A DNA stretch of 23,626 nucleotides, from the NCBI GenBank assembly GCA_036844615.1, contig DAIUFK010000030.1:1-23626 (forward strand), in the 5' to 3' direction. The notes below the pieces were generated by a model. That model searched no databases. It worked only from the letters and a program-made list of their open reading frames with translations, and was not told where the DNA came from. This document shows positions 14,747 through 22,414 of the stretch, piece after piece. The stretch's first letter is position 1. Each line of letters starts with the position of its first letter. This DNA is from Palsa-872 sp036844615 (GTDB lineage Bacteria; Chloroflexota; Dormibacteria; Dormibacterales; Dormibacteraceae). The position numbers and the translations under genes were made by a program.

Positions 14747-15695
14747 GCGCCGCCCGGCGGGGGGGCGAGCGGTGGTGTCGGGAGGAGCCGGCTTCATCGG
14801 TTCTCACCTATGCGAGGCGCTGCTCGACAGGGGCATAAGCGTGCTGGCGCTGGACAACCTGCTCACCGGGTCACTCGACAACCTGCGCGGCCTCACCGAT
14901 AGACCGGGCTTCGAATTCCGCAAGGCCAACGTCAATGAGCCGGTCGTGGTCGACGGCGATGTGCGCTACGTCCTGCACTTTGCATCGCCGGCCTCCCCAC
15001 CGCAGTACGACGCCAATCCGATCCACACGCTGAAGGTGGGCACCATCGGGACGATGAACATGCTCGGGCTGAGCCGGGCGAAGGGTGCCACCTTTCTGCT
15101 TGCCTCGACCTCCGAGGTGTATGGCGACCCGCTTGTGCATCCTCAGCCTGAGAGCTACTGGGGCAACGTCAACTCGATTGGCCCGCGTGGCTGCTACGAC
15201 GAGGCGAAGCGGTGCGCTGAAGCCTTTTCGATGGCGTACCACCGGGTGCACGAGGTGGATACGCGAATCGTGCGCATCTTCAACACGCACGGGCCTCGGA
15301 TGCAGGTCGAGGACGGGAGGGCGGTGCCCAACTTCATGGCCCAGGCGATCAGGGGCGAGCCACTCACCGTGTACGGCGACGGTTCCCAGACGCGCAGCCT
15401 TTGCTACGTCTCGGACCTCGTGCGCGGCGTGATCGCTGCATTGGAGCGGGGTGATGAGCTTCCCGTCAACCTCGGGAATCCCCACGAGGTGACTGTCCTC
15501 GAGCTTGCCCAGACCATCGTTCGCATCGCCGGCTCGAAGAGCGAGATAGACCACCGCAAGGACCTTCCTGTCGACGATCCCAAGCGCCGCCGGCCCGACA
15601 TCACGCACGCCCGCAGCCTTCTCGGCTGGGAGCCTGAGGTATCCCTCGAGGACGGCCTGAGCCGGACCCTGGAATACTTCCGGACGGTTGTATGA
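14733..15695 (+). CDS. uxs: UDP-glucuronate decarboxylase (UDP-xylose synthase)
   Basis: 320 aa if started at TTG 14733. Converts UDP-glucuronate to UDP-xylose with bound NAD+. GGAGFIGSHL (17-26), LHFASPASPPQYDANPIHTL, STSEVYGDP and Y155-x3-K159 in CYDEAKRCAE are specific to this SDR branch. NTHGPRM and LPVDDPKRRRPDIT also match. The start is uncertain. TTG 14733 overlaps ugd by 14 bases and keeps the first Rossmann strand (RAVVSGG). GTG 14772, behind a G-rich stretch, would trim it. It ends in an ATGA overlap with apt. Confidence 0.9.
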   Translation: MAATKRRPAGGRAVVSGGAGFIGSHLCEALLDRGISVLALDNLLTGSLDNLRGLTDRPGFEFRKANVNEPVVVDGDVRYVLHFASPASPPQYDANPIHTLKVGTIGTMNMLGLSRAKGATFLLASTSEVYGDPLVHPQPESYWGNVNSIGPRGCYDEAKRCAEAFSMAYHRVHEVDTRIVRIFNTHGPRMQVEDGRAVPNFMAQAIRGEPLTVYGDGSQTRSLCYVSDLVRGVIAALERGDELPVNLGNPHEVTVLELAQTIVRIAGSKSEIDHRKDLPVDDPKRRRPDITHARSLLGWEPEVSLEDGLSRTLEYFRTVV

Positions 15696-16216
15696 CCACG
15701 CCCCAGAAGTTGAAGCAGTACGTCCGCGACATTCCGGGTTACCCGCAGCCCGGCATCATCTTTCGCGACATCACGCCGCTCCTCGCTCGCAAAGAGCTGT
15801 TCCGCGAGGTCGTCGACATGATGTCGATGGCATGGAGCGAAAGGCGTCCTGACCTGGTGGCTGCAATCGAGGCGCGTGGGTTCATCCCCGGCGCGGCAAT
15901 CGCAGTCAAGCTCAATGCAGGTTTCGTTCCCATTCGCAAGACGGGAAAGCTGCCGTGGAAGACGATCGGCGAGGCATACCAGCTCGAGTACGGAACCGAC
16001 CAGCTGGAGATTCATTCAGACGCTGTCGAGCCCGGCCAGAAGGTGCTGATCGTCGATGATGTACTGGCGACCGGCGGCACAGCCGCAGCGGCAGTGCGCC
16101 TGGTGCGCAAGCTCGGCGGCGAGGTCGTCGGCGTGCAGGTGCTGATCGAGCTCGAGGAGCTGGGCGGACGAAAGCGTCTGCCGGACGTGGAAGTGGTCAG
16201 CGAGATTGTTTATTAA
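15692..16216 (+). CDS. apt: Adenine phosphoribosyltransferase
   Basis: 174 aa, the normal size. Salvages adenine to AMP with PRPP in the cytoplasm. DIPGYPQPGIIFRDITPLL is the characteristic N-terminus, AAIEARGFIPGAAIA carries the conserved Arg, and the PRPP loop is VLIVDDVLATGGT (residues 118-130). It overlaps the decarboxylase stop (ATGA). The following ahcY and metK suggest it recovers adenine arising from SAM-dependent metabolism. Confidence 0.95.
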   Translation: MTTPQKLKQYVRDIPGYPQPGIIFRDITPLLARKELFREVVDMMSMAWSERRPDLVAAIEARGFIPGAAIAVKLNAGFVPIRKTGKLPWKTIGEAYQLEYGTDQLEIHSDAVEPGQKVLIVDDVLATGGTAAAAVRLVRKLGGEVVGVQVLIELEELGGRKRLPDVEVVSEIVY

Positions 16217-16221
16217 CGGGA

Positions 16222-16248
16222 TGCCCTCTCCCCATCGGGGAGAGGAGC
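16222..16248 (+). repeat. CTCTCCCC-type intergenic palindrome, copy 1
   Basis: CTCTCCCC, loop ATC, GGGGAGAG at 16226-16244, between apt and ahcY. It is the short form of the dispersed C-rich/G-rich palindrome also seen at 17568-17590 and 18578-18593. Confidence 0.65.
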
Positions 16249-16250
16249 TT

Positions 16251-16257
16251 AAGGTGG
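16251..16257 (+). promoter_or_regulatory. Ribosome-binding site (or -10 box) of ahcY
   Basis: AAGGTGG lies seven bases before GTG 16265 and acts as a plausible Shine-Dalgarno. The overlapping TAAGGT (16250-16255) would also fit the window's -10 pattern, nine bases before the start, so the two readings cannot be separated by eye. Confidence 0.45.
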
Positions 16258-16264
16258 TACGACC

Positions 16265-17536
16265 GTGAAAGTCAGCTCGAAGGGCAGCGACGTCAAGGAC
16301 CTCGACCTTGCGGCGCAGGGCCAGGACCTCATCGACTGGGCGGCGCGTGAGATGCCGGTGTTGAGCCTGATCCGCGCGCGCTTCTCAAAGGAGCAACCAC
16401 TCAAGGGTCTCAAGCTCGCCGCATGCCTCCACGTGACCAGCGAGACCGCCAACCTCATGCTGACCCTAAAGGCGGGCGGGGCCGACCTCGTGCTCTGCGC
16501 TTCGAACCCGCTCTCGACCAACGATGCGGTCGCCGCCGCTCTCGCCTCGCAACATTCCATCAGCACGTATGCAATACGTGGCGAAGACAACGACACCTAC
16601 TACCAGCACATCGAGGCGGCCCTCGACCACAAGCCGGTGATGACGATGGACGACGGCGCCGACCTGGTGTCGGTGCTGCATAAGTCACGCCAGCACCAGC
16701 TCGCGGACGTCATCGGGGGCACCGAGGAGACGACCACCGGCGTGGTGAGGCTTCGGGCGATGGCGGAGCGCGGGGTCCTGCGCTATCCGATCGTCGCCGT
16801 CAACGAGGCTGACACGAAGCACATGTTCGACAACCGGTATGGGACCGGCCAATCGACTATCGACGGCATCATCCGGGCCACCAACGTCCTGCTCGCGGGC
16901 AAGACATTCGTCATCGCGGGCTATGGCTGGGTGGGCCGCGGACTGGCTTCGAGGGCGAAGGGCCACGGCGCCGACGTGGTGGTAACCGAGGTCGATTCCG
17001 TTAAGGCTCTCGAGGCGGCGATGGACGGCTTCAGAGTCATGAGGATGGGGGAGGCCGCCCGCGAGGGCGACATCTTCGTGACAGTAACCGGCGACGTCAA
17101 CGTCATCGATCGCCAGCACTTCGAGGTGATGAAGGACGGCGCCATTCTCGCCAACTCCGGCCATTTCAACTCGGAGCTCAATCTCAAGGCGCTCGACGCC
17201 ATTGCGACGGGAGTCCGGCAGGTTCGTCCGTCGGTGCAGGAATACAAGCTTGGGGATGGGCGGCGCCTGAACGTGCTCGGCGAAGGGAGGCTGATCAACC
17301 TCGCGGCCGCCGAAGGCCATCCCGCCGCGGTCATGGACATGAGCTTCGCCAACCAGGCCCTGTGCGCCGAGTACATGGCCAAGAACGCGAGCACCCTCGA
17401 GAACAGGGTCTACGACGTGCCCGCGGACATCGACGCGGAGGTCGCCCGGCTCAAGCTCAACGCGATGGGAATCGAGATCGACACCCTGACGGAGGAGCAG
17501 CAGAAATACCTGACTTCCTGGGAAGAGGGAACTTAG
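16265..17536 (+). CDS. ahcY: Adenosylhomocysteinase (SAH hydrolase)
   Basis: 423 aa. Cleaves S-adenosylhomocysteine to adenosine and homocysteine, relieving product inhibition of methyltransferases. CASNPLSTNDAVAAAL, E154/E155 in GGTEETTTGV, K185 and D189 in KHMFDNRYGTGQS, and the NAD loop AGYGWVGRG (218-226) are present. NSGHFNSEL is also conserved. The C-terminus ends KYLTSWEEGT without the HYRY tail of eukaryotic enzymes, as in the archaeal/Thermotoga-type branch. It starts at GTG 16265 after a hairpin repeat. The patatin-like gene begins almost at once downstream. Confidence 0.96.
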   Translation: MKVSSKGSDVKDLDLAAQGQDLIDWAAREMPVLSLIRARFSKEQPLKGLKLAACLHVTSETANLMLTLKAGGADLVLCASNPLSTNDAVAAALASQHSISTYAIRGEDNDTYYQHIEAALDHKPVMTMDDGADLVSVLHKSRQHQLADVIGGTEETTTGVVRLRAMAERGVLRYPIVAVNEADTKHMFDNRYGTGQSTIDGIIRATNVLLAGKTFVIAGYGWVGRGLASRAKGHGADVVVTEVDSVKALEAAMDGFRVMRMGEAAREGDIFVTVTGDVNVIDRQHFEVMKDGAILANSGHFNSELNLKALDAIATGVRQVRPSVQEYKLGDGRRLNVLGEGRLINLAAAEGHPAAVMDMSFANQALCAEYMAKNASTLENRVYDVPADIDAEVARLKLNAMGIEIDTLTEEQQKYLTSWEEGT

Positions 17537-17541
17537 CGGTT

Positions 17542-18504
17542 GTGCCAGCTGACGCCCCTCGCCCCAACCCTCTCCCCAGAGGGGAGAGGGAGGTCATTCC
17601 CCCTGCGGGGGGTGGCGGCCAGCTGACGTTCGGTCCTGCTCGGCGCACGTGGGTGCTGGGCGGAGGCGGCGCCAGGGGCGCCGCGCAGGTCGGGGTGCTG
17701 CACGGGCTGCTGGAGGCTGGTCTAGAGCCGCCGGTCGCCGTGATCGGAACCAGCGTCGGCGCCCTCAACGGCAGCGCCATAGCGGCTTACCCGTCGCTGG
17801 CGGGGATCATGATGCTGCGCGAGGTCTGGATGTCGAGGCAGGCGCTCACGGTGTTTCGCGCCCACCCCCTTGGGGTGATCCTTTCCGGCCTGCGCCGCGA
17901 CCAGCTGAGCGCCTTTCCGCAGGAGAACGTCCGACGCCTGATCGATCGCGCCCAGGCGCTCACCGGCATGGTCACCTTCGAGCAGCTGCGAGTCCCCTTC
18001 GCCGTCGTGGCCACCGACCTCAACGCAGGGAGGCCAGTGGTTTTCCGTGCCGGTCTCCTGACGCCGGCCCTCCTCGCATCGACGGCCATCCCCGGACTCT
18101 TTCCATCAGTCAAGATCGATGGCCGGGAGCACCTGGACGGGGGAGTGGTCGACAACACGCCGATGGACATCGCAATCGAAGACGGCGCCAAGGAGATCCT
18201 CGCGATAAGCCTCATGGGAGGCGGCGAGTACGAGGCGGCGCCGCGCAGCCTGCCGGAGCTCATCGCCCGCACCCTGCAACTGTCGCTGCACCACCAGATG
18301 CTCAGCGACTACGAGCGTTTGCGTGATCGCGCCCGAATCGTCGTCCTCTGCCCGATCACTGCCCCGACGGCGACGTGGGAGATGAAGCGCGACCACATCC
18401 AATCGGTGGTCGAGGCGTCAAGGGCGGCAACGGCCGCACTCCTGTCGCAGCGCGGATCGAAGCTGCTCCGCCACTCAGGAATCCATTACCTGGACCTGCG
18501 TTGA
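17542..18504 (+). CDS. Patatin-like phospholipase (RssA/NTE type)
   Basis: 320 aa from GTG 17542. A Ser-Asp dyad acyl hydrolase: the oxyanion loop is GGGGARG (40-46), the nucleophile Ser71 is in GTSVG, and Asp199 is in LDGGVVDNTP. The substrate, probably a phospholipid or acyl ester, is unknown. The only standard start that preserves the first strand (RRTWVLGGG) is GTG 17542, five bases after ahcY. Residues ~5-29 are then translated from an intergenic palindrome repeat (APRPNPLPRGERE...). The alternative GTG 17653 begins immediately before the oxyanion loop. So either the repeat has been absorbed into the protein or a non-standard start is used. Confidence 0.85.
   Translation: MPADAPRPNPLPRGEREVIPPAGGGGQLTFGPARRTWVLGGGGARGAAQVGVLHGLLEAGLEPPVAVIGTSVGALNGSAIAAYPSLAGIMMLREVWMSRQALTVFRAHPLGVILSGLRRDQLSAFPQENVRRLIDRAQALTGMVTFEQLRVPFAVVATDLNAGRPVVFRAGLLTPALLASTAIPGLFPSVKIDGREHLDGGVVDNTPMDIAIEDGAKEILAISLMGGGEYEAAPRSLPELIARTLQLSLHHQMLSDYERLRDRARIVVLCPITAPTATWEMKRDHIQSVVEASRAATAALLSQRGSKLLRHSGIHYLDLR
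17544..17628 (+). repeat. CTCTCCCC-type palindrome, copy 2, flanked by direct repeats
   Basis: CCCTCTCCCC, loop AGA, GGGGAGAGGG (17568-17590) is a perfect 10-bp stem. It is bracketed by two 11-bp direct repeats GCCAGCTGACG at 17544-17554 and 17618-17628. It lies inside the predicted N-terminus of the patatin-like protein. Confidence 0.6.
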
Positions 18505-18523
18505 GCGGGCGTACCGGTTAACT

Positions 18524-18599
18524 CCCCTCACCCTCACCCTGCGCGCAAGCGGCGTTAAGGATCGGCCTTATTGAATGCTCCCCCGAGGGGGAGAGGGCA
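18524..18599 (+). repeat. CTCTCCCC-type palindrome, copy 3, split by a 37-bp insertion
   Basis: The left half ends CCCTCACCCT at 18540 and the right half runs from CTCCCCCGAGGGGGAG (18578-18593). Removing 18541-18577 restores a perfect stem CCCTCTCCCCC/GGGGGAGAGGG. The inserted 37 bases carry their own small stem TAAGG-ATCGG-CCTTA (18556-18570). Confidence 0.55.
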
Positions 18600-18685
18600 C
18601 TAAACTGGCGGCGTCCCAGAGGTATGAACCTGGCGCTTGGGGGCGGGCCCGAACGGAGGCCTTTCCTTGCCGGCGCGGGAGATTC

Positions 18686-18693
18686 AAAGGAGG
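18686..18693 (+). promoter_or_regulatory. Strong Shine-Dalgarno of metK
   Basis: AAAGGAGG sits four bases before the ATG at 18698 and decides this start over in-frame upstream codons. It is the strongest Shine-Dalgarno in the window, and metK therefore has a true leader (18505-18697), unlike most genes here. I recognise no SAM riboswitch in that leader. Confidence 0.8.
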
Positions 18694-18697
18694 ACCG

Positions 18698-19852
18698 ATG
18701 TCCCGCGAGCCCGCATTCACAGTCTTCACGTCCGAGTCCGTCACCGAGGGCCATCCGGACAAGCTCGCCGACCAGATCTCAGACGCGATCCTCGACGCGA
18801 TCCTGGCCAAGGACCCTCTCGCGCGCGTCGCGTGTGAGGCTGTAGTGACCACCGGTCTCGTCATAGTCGTGGGCGAGATCACCACCGATTGCTACGTCGA
18901 CATCCCGCGGATCATCCGCCAGACCATTCGCGAGGTCGGCTACACCCGGGCCAAGTACGGGTTCGACGCTGAAACCTGCGGTGTCATCACGAGCATCGAC
19001 GAGCAGTCGCCCGACATCGCCCAGGGAGTTGACGTCGGAGGCGCCGGCGACTCCGGGATGATGTTCGGCTACGCGTGTGACGAGACGCCCGAGCTGATGC
19101 CGCTGCCGATCACCCTCGCGCACCGGCTGGCGAGGAGGCTGGCTGAGGTCCGCCGAAACAAGACCCTGAACTACCTTCGGCCCGACGGCAAGGTCCAGGT
19201 GACGGTCCGCTACGGCCAAGACGGCAAGGCGCTCGGCGTCGACAACGTGGTTCTTTCCACGCAGCACCACGAGGAGGTTGCGACCGACCAGCTTCGCTCC
19301 GACATCACCGAGCACGTCATCGACGCGGTAATCCCCGCGGAGCTGCGCGAGGGCGGAATCCGCTTGTACATCAATCCGACGGGGCGCTTCGTCGTCGGTG
19401 GCCCAGTCGCCGATGCAGGACTCACCGGACGCAAGATCATGGTTGACACATACGGCGGCTACGCACGGCATGGCGGGGGCTGCTTTTCGGGCAAGGACCC
19501 GACGAAGGTCGACCGCGCCGGCGCATACGGAGCCCGGTACGTCGCCAAGACAATCGTGGCCGCCGGGCTCGCAAAGCGGTGTGAGGTGCAGGTGTCGTAT
19601 GCGATCGGCGTGGTCAAGCCGGTCGCGATCCGCGTCGACACGTTCGGGACCGGCAAAGTCCCGGACCTCGCGCTCTCTGCGGCTGTGAGCAAGCTCTTCG
19701 ACCTGAGTCCCCTGGGGATCATTAAGGAGCTGAACCTCAGGCGACCGCTGTTTCGGCAGGCCGCTGTCTACGGTCACTTCGGTCGCACCGACATCGACGC
19801 GCCCTGGGAGTCGACCGCGAGGGCAAAGGAATTCGCGGAAGAGGTCGGTTGA
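18698..19852 (+). CDS. metK: S-adenosylmethionine synthetase
   Basis: 384 aa, normal length. Makes SAM from methionine and ATP in the cytoplasm. GHPDK (18-22), DVGGAGDSGMMFGYACDETPE, the catalytic loop GGGCFSGKDPTKVDRAGAY and the closing FGRTDIDAPWE are all recognisable. Two usually firm positions differ: GAGDQG reads GAGDSG and GGGAFSGKD reads GGGCFSGKD. The start is ATG 18698 behind a perfect Shine-Dalgarno. The stop shares TTGA with manC, so SAM synthesis is translationally tied to GDP-mannose synthesis. Confidence 0.95.
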   Translation: MSREPAFTVFTSESVTEGHPDKLADQISDAILDAILAKDPLARVACEAVVTTGLVIVVGEITTDCYVDIPRIIRQTIREVGYTRAKYGFDAETCGVITSIDEQSPDIAQGVDVGGAGDSGMMFGYACDETPELMPLPITLAHRLARRLAEVRRNKTLNYLRPDGKVQVTVRYGQDGKALGVDNVVLSTQHHEEVATDQLRSDITEHVIDAVIPAELREGGIRLYINPTGRFVVGGPVADAGLTGRKIMVDTYGGYARHGGGCFSGKDPTKVDRAGAYGARYVAKTIVAAGLAKRCEVQVSYAIGVVKPVAIRVDTFGTGKVPDLALSAAVSKLFDLSPLGIIKELNLRRPLFRQAAVYGHFGRTDIDAPWESTARAKEFAEEVG

Positions 19853-20919
19853 GCTCGGCACCCAAGACGATTGCTGTGATCCCCGCCGGCGGGGCGGGAA
19901 CCCGGCTGTGGCCGCGCTCACGCCGCTCGACTCCCAAACACGTGCTGGCCCTGGGAGACAGCGGCCGCCCTTTGCTGCGAGAGACATACGACCGGGCTTC
20001 GCGCCTTGCGAGCGAGGTCTTCGTGCTGACGGAGACCGGCCAGCGCAAGATCATCCAGAAGGTGGTGCCGGAGATCGACGCCGAGCACCTGATCCTCGAG
20101 CCTTCGGCACGCGGCACCACCAACGCGTACGGCCTTGCGGCACTCACTCTGCGCGAGCGATTCGAGGATGCGGTGATGCTGGCGATGCCGGCCGACCATG
20201 TGGTGCGCGGCACGGCTGCAGTCACGAAGGCGGTACGGGCTGCCGTTCGCGCCGCCTCAACCGCGGATTCCCTTGTCACTGTGGGTCTGAAGCCGAGTTT
20301 CGCCTCGACAGGGCTGGGCTACATACACGCACCGGGGCGCATTACCTCAGGAACGCTCCGCGTCAAGAGCTTCATCGAGAAGCCTGATCTGGACACAGCG
20401 AGTCGGTTCATCGAGGCAGGCGGCTACTACTGGAACCTGGCCTGGTTCTCCTGGCGCCCTGAGGTGTTCCTCCGCGAGCTCGGCCTGTACGCCCCGAGCC
20501 ACCTCACAGGACTGCGCAAGGTGATGGAGGCGCGAGCCTCGGGCGACGAGAAGGCTGCCGCCACCCTGTACAACCAACTTCCGGTGGAGGTGGTCGACAG
20601 GAGCGTCATGGAGAAAACCAAACGCCTGCTGCTGGTCCCCGCCGAGTTCGAGTGGGCTGACATCGGCAACTGGGCGGAGCTCGGGGACCGCGTGCAGGCG
20701 GACGAGCACGGCAACTCGGTAGAGGGCGAATCGATCCTCGTCGACACCAGCGGGAGCCTCATCCTCGGGTCGGGCCGCCTAGTGGCCGCGATAGGTCTCG
20801 ACGACATGATCATCGTCGACACGAACGACGCTCTCCTGGTTTGTCCGCGCTCGCGGGCGCAGGACGTCAGAAAGGTCGTTGACGCGCTGCGACGCGCGGG
20901 TAAAACCAAGTACCTCTAG
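19849..20919 (+). CDS. manC: Mannose-1-phosphate guanylyltransferase
   Basis: 356 aa. Makes GDP-mannose from mannose-1-phosphate and GTP. IPAGGAGTRLWPRSRRSTPKHVLAL is the pyrophosphorylase signature (PKHVL for the usual PKQFL). EPSARGTTNAYGLAAL, MPADHVV, FIEKPD, GYYWNLAWFSW and FEWADIGNW are typical. It lacks the C-terminal isomerase domain of the fused enzyme; a separate cupin at 22407 supplies it. The start is TTG 19849, overlapping the metK stop as TTGA. Confidence 0.93.
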   Translation: MSSAPKTIAVIPAGGAGTRLWPRSRRSTPKHVLALGDSGRPLLRETYDRASRLASEVFVLTETGQRKIIQKVVPEIDAEHLILEPSARGTTNAYGLAALTLRERFEDAVMLAMPADHVVRGTAAVTKAVRAAVRAASTADSLVTVGLKPSFASTGLGYIHAPGRITSGTLRVKSFIEKPDLDTASRFIEAGGYYWNLAWFSWRPEVFLRELGLYAPSHLTGLRKVMEARASGDEKAAATLYNQLPVEVVDRSVMEKTKRLLLVPAEFEWADIGNWAELGDRVQADEHGNSVEGESILVDTSGSLILGSGRLVAAIGLDDMIIVDTNDALLVCPRSRAQDVRKVVDALRRAGKTKYL

Positions 20920-20974
20920 TCAGCCGGCCGAAATTTTCGATTTCGCGGGTACGCCGGCGTTTACCCTTGACGCC
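20920..20974 (+). promoter_or_regulatory. manC-manB intergenic region with palindrome and candidate -10 box
   Basis: The 55-bp gap contains the 11-bp palindrome CGAAATTTTCG (20929-20939), unusually A/T-rich for this window. TACCCT follows at 20962-20967, seven bases before the manB GTG. A secondary promoter is plausible. Confidence 0.35.
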
Positions 20975-22414
20975 GTGGCAACACTCCGTCCTATCAAGTT
21001 CGGCACCGATGGCTGGCGCGGAGTCGTCGCCGACGACTTCACCTTTGCGAATGTGAGGCGGGTGGCTCAGGGCGCTGCCGAATATCTGCTTTCGCGGACC
21101 GGCGAACCGCTGGCAGTGGTCGGCTATGACTGTCGCTTCGCCTCCGAGGAGTTCGCCCGGGCCGTCGCCGACATCTTCGCGGCCAACGGCGTGCGAAGCC
21201 TCATCTTCGACAGACCTTCACCGACGCAGGTTGCATCCTGGACGGTGATCGACCGCAAGGCCACCGGCGCGGCGGTGATCACCGCCAGCCACAACCCCTA
21301 CCTGTTCAACGGCGTCAAGTACAAGCCCGAGACCGGCAGCTCGGCGCCGAGCGATGTCATCGCCGAGCTCGAGAGGCGAATCAATGCTTTGCCCGAGGTT
21401 GCGGCGCCTGAGAGCGGCAGGGGTGCCGACCTGATCACCGTTTACGACCCGCGACCTGCCTACTACGCCCAGGTCGAGCAGATGGTCGATCTGGCTGCCA
21501 TCAAGGGGGCCGGCCTTCGCATCGTCCACGAGTGCATGTACGGGTCGGGTTACAGGTACATCGCCGACCTGCTCGGCGGCGGCACCACCAGCGTCACCGA
21601 GCTGCACCACGAGCGCAACCCGTTCTTTGGAGGCATCAACCCCGAGCCGATACCACCGAACATCGACGCAGCGGTGGCAGTCATGCGAGCGGGTGGCGGC
21701 AACCACCTCTGCATCTGCACCGACGGCGACGCGGACAGGGTGGGGATCATCGACGAGACAGGTCGCTTCATCGACCAGCTTCAGGTCTACGCCCTCCTGA
21801 TGGTCTACCTTTTCGAGGTCAGGGGCATGGGCGGGCCTGTTGTCAAGACCATCAACATGACCTCGATGGCCGACAAGCTCGGCAAGGAGTTCGGAGCTGA
21901 GGTGTTTGAGGTCCCGGTCGGCTTCAAGAACATCGCGCCCAAGATGATGGAGTCCGATGCGGTGCTCGGGGGAGAGGAGTCGGGCGGCTACGCCATCCGG
22001 GGCCACATCCCGGAGCGCGACGGGATCCTGGTCGGGATACTGTTCGCTGACATGCTCGTGAGGATGGGCAAACCGCTCTCGCAGATCCTCGCGGACCTCG
22101 AGAAGAGAGTCGGCCCGCACGCCTACAGCCGTCACGACATCCACCTGGCCCGTGACACCTACGACGCGGAGCGGAAGCGGATCCTCGACCTTCTGGCCTC
22201 CAACCAGCCGTCAGAGGTGGCGGGTGTCAAGGTCGACAGGATCCGCACTGATGACGGCTTTAAGTTCTACCTCGCGGATGGCAGCTGGGTGCTGCTACGG
22301 GCCAGCGGGACCGAGCCGCTGGTGCGCGTGTACTCGGAGGCCGCGACCAACGCCGACGTCGAGGCGCGCCTCAGCGCCATCGAGGACATCATCGGATTGC
22401 GGGCCCATGCCTGA
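20975..22414 (+). CDS. manB: Phosphomannomutase/phosphoglucomutase
   Basis: 479 aa. Interconverts hexose-6-phosphate and hexose-1-phosphate, here presumably mannose, feeding ManC and also RmlA/Ugd pools if it accepts glucose. FGTDGWRGVV opens the protein, the phosphoserine loop is TASHNP (103-108, Ser105), the metal loop is DGDADR (250-255), the sugar loop is EESGGYA (334-340) and the phosphate loop is RASGTEPLVRVY. GTG 20975 is chosen because the conserved fold starts at once; upstream in-frame sequence overlaps manC. The following cupin overlaps by eight bases. Confidence 0.93.
   Translation: MATLRPIKFGTDGWRGVVADDFTFANVRRVAQGAAEYLLSRTGEPLAVVGYDCRFASEEFARAVADIFAANGVRSLIFDRPSPTQVASWTVIDRKATGAAVITASHNPYLFNGVKYKPETGSSAPSDVIAELERRINALPEVAAPESGRGADLITVYDPRPAYYAQVEQMVDLAAIKGAGLRIVHECMYGSGYRYIADLLGGGTTSVTELHHERNPFFGGINPEPIPPNIDAAVAVMRAGGGNHLCICTDGDADRVGIIDETGRFIDQLQVYALLMVYLFEVRGMGGPVVKTINMTSMADKLGKEFGAEVFEVPVGFKNIAPKMMESDAVLGGEESGGYAIRGHIPERDGILVGILFADMLVRMGKPLSQILADLEKRVGPHAYSRHDIHLARDTYDAERKRILDLLASNQPSEVAGVKVDRIRTDDGFKFYLADGSWVLLRASGTEPLVRVYSEAATNADVEARLSAIEDIIGLRAHA

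Noticed and set aside
16217..16264. SAH riboswitch upstream of ahcY
   Set aside because: The 48-bp gap is mostly the CTCTCCCC hairpin and an RBS, too short for the aptamer.
18505..18697. SAM riboswitch in the metK leader
   Set aside because: I looked for SAM-I, SAM-II and SAM-IV-like conserved cores and found none. The palindrome and its insertion explain much of the leader. A covariance search would be needed to exclude an unusual class.
18779..19987. Long minus-strand open frame (402 codons) opposite metK
   Set aside because: An antisense shadow typical of GC-rich DNA; metK is unmistakable on the plus strand.
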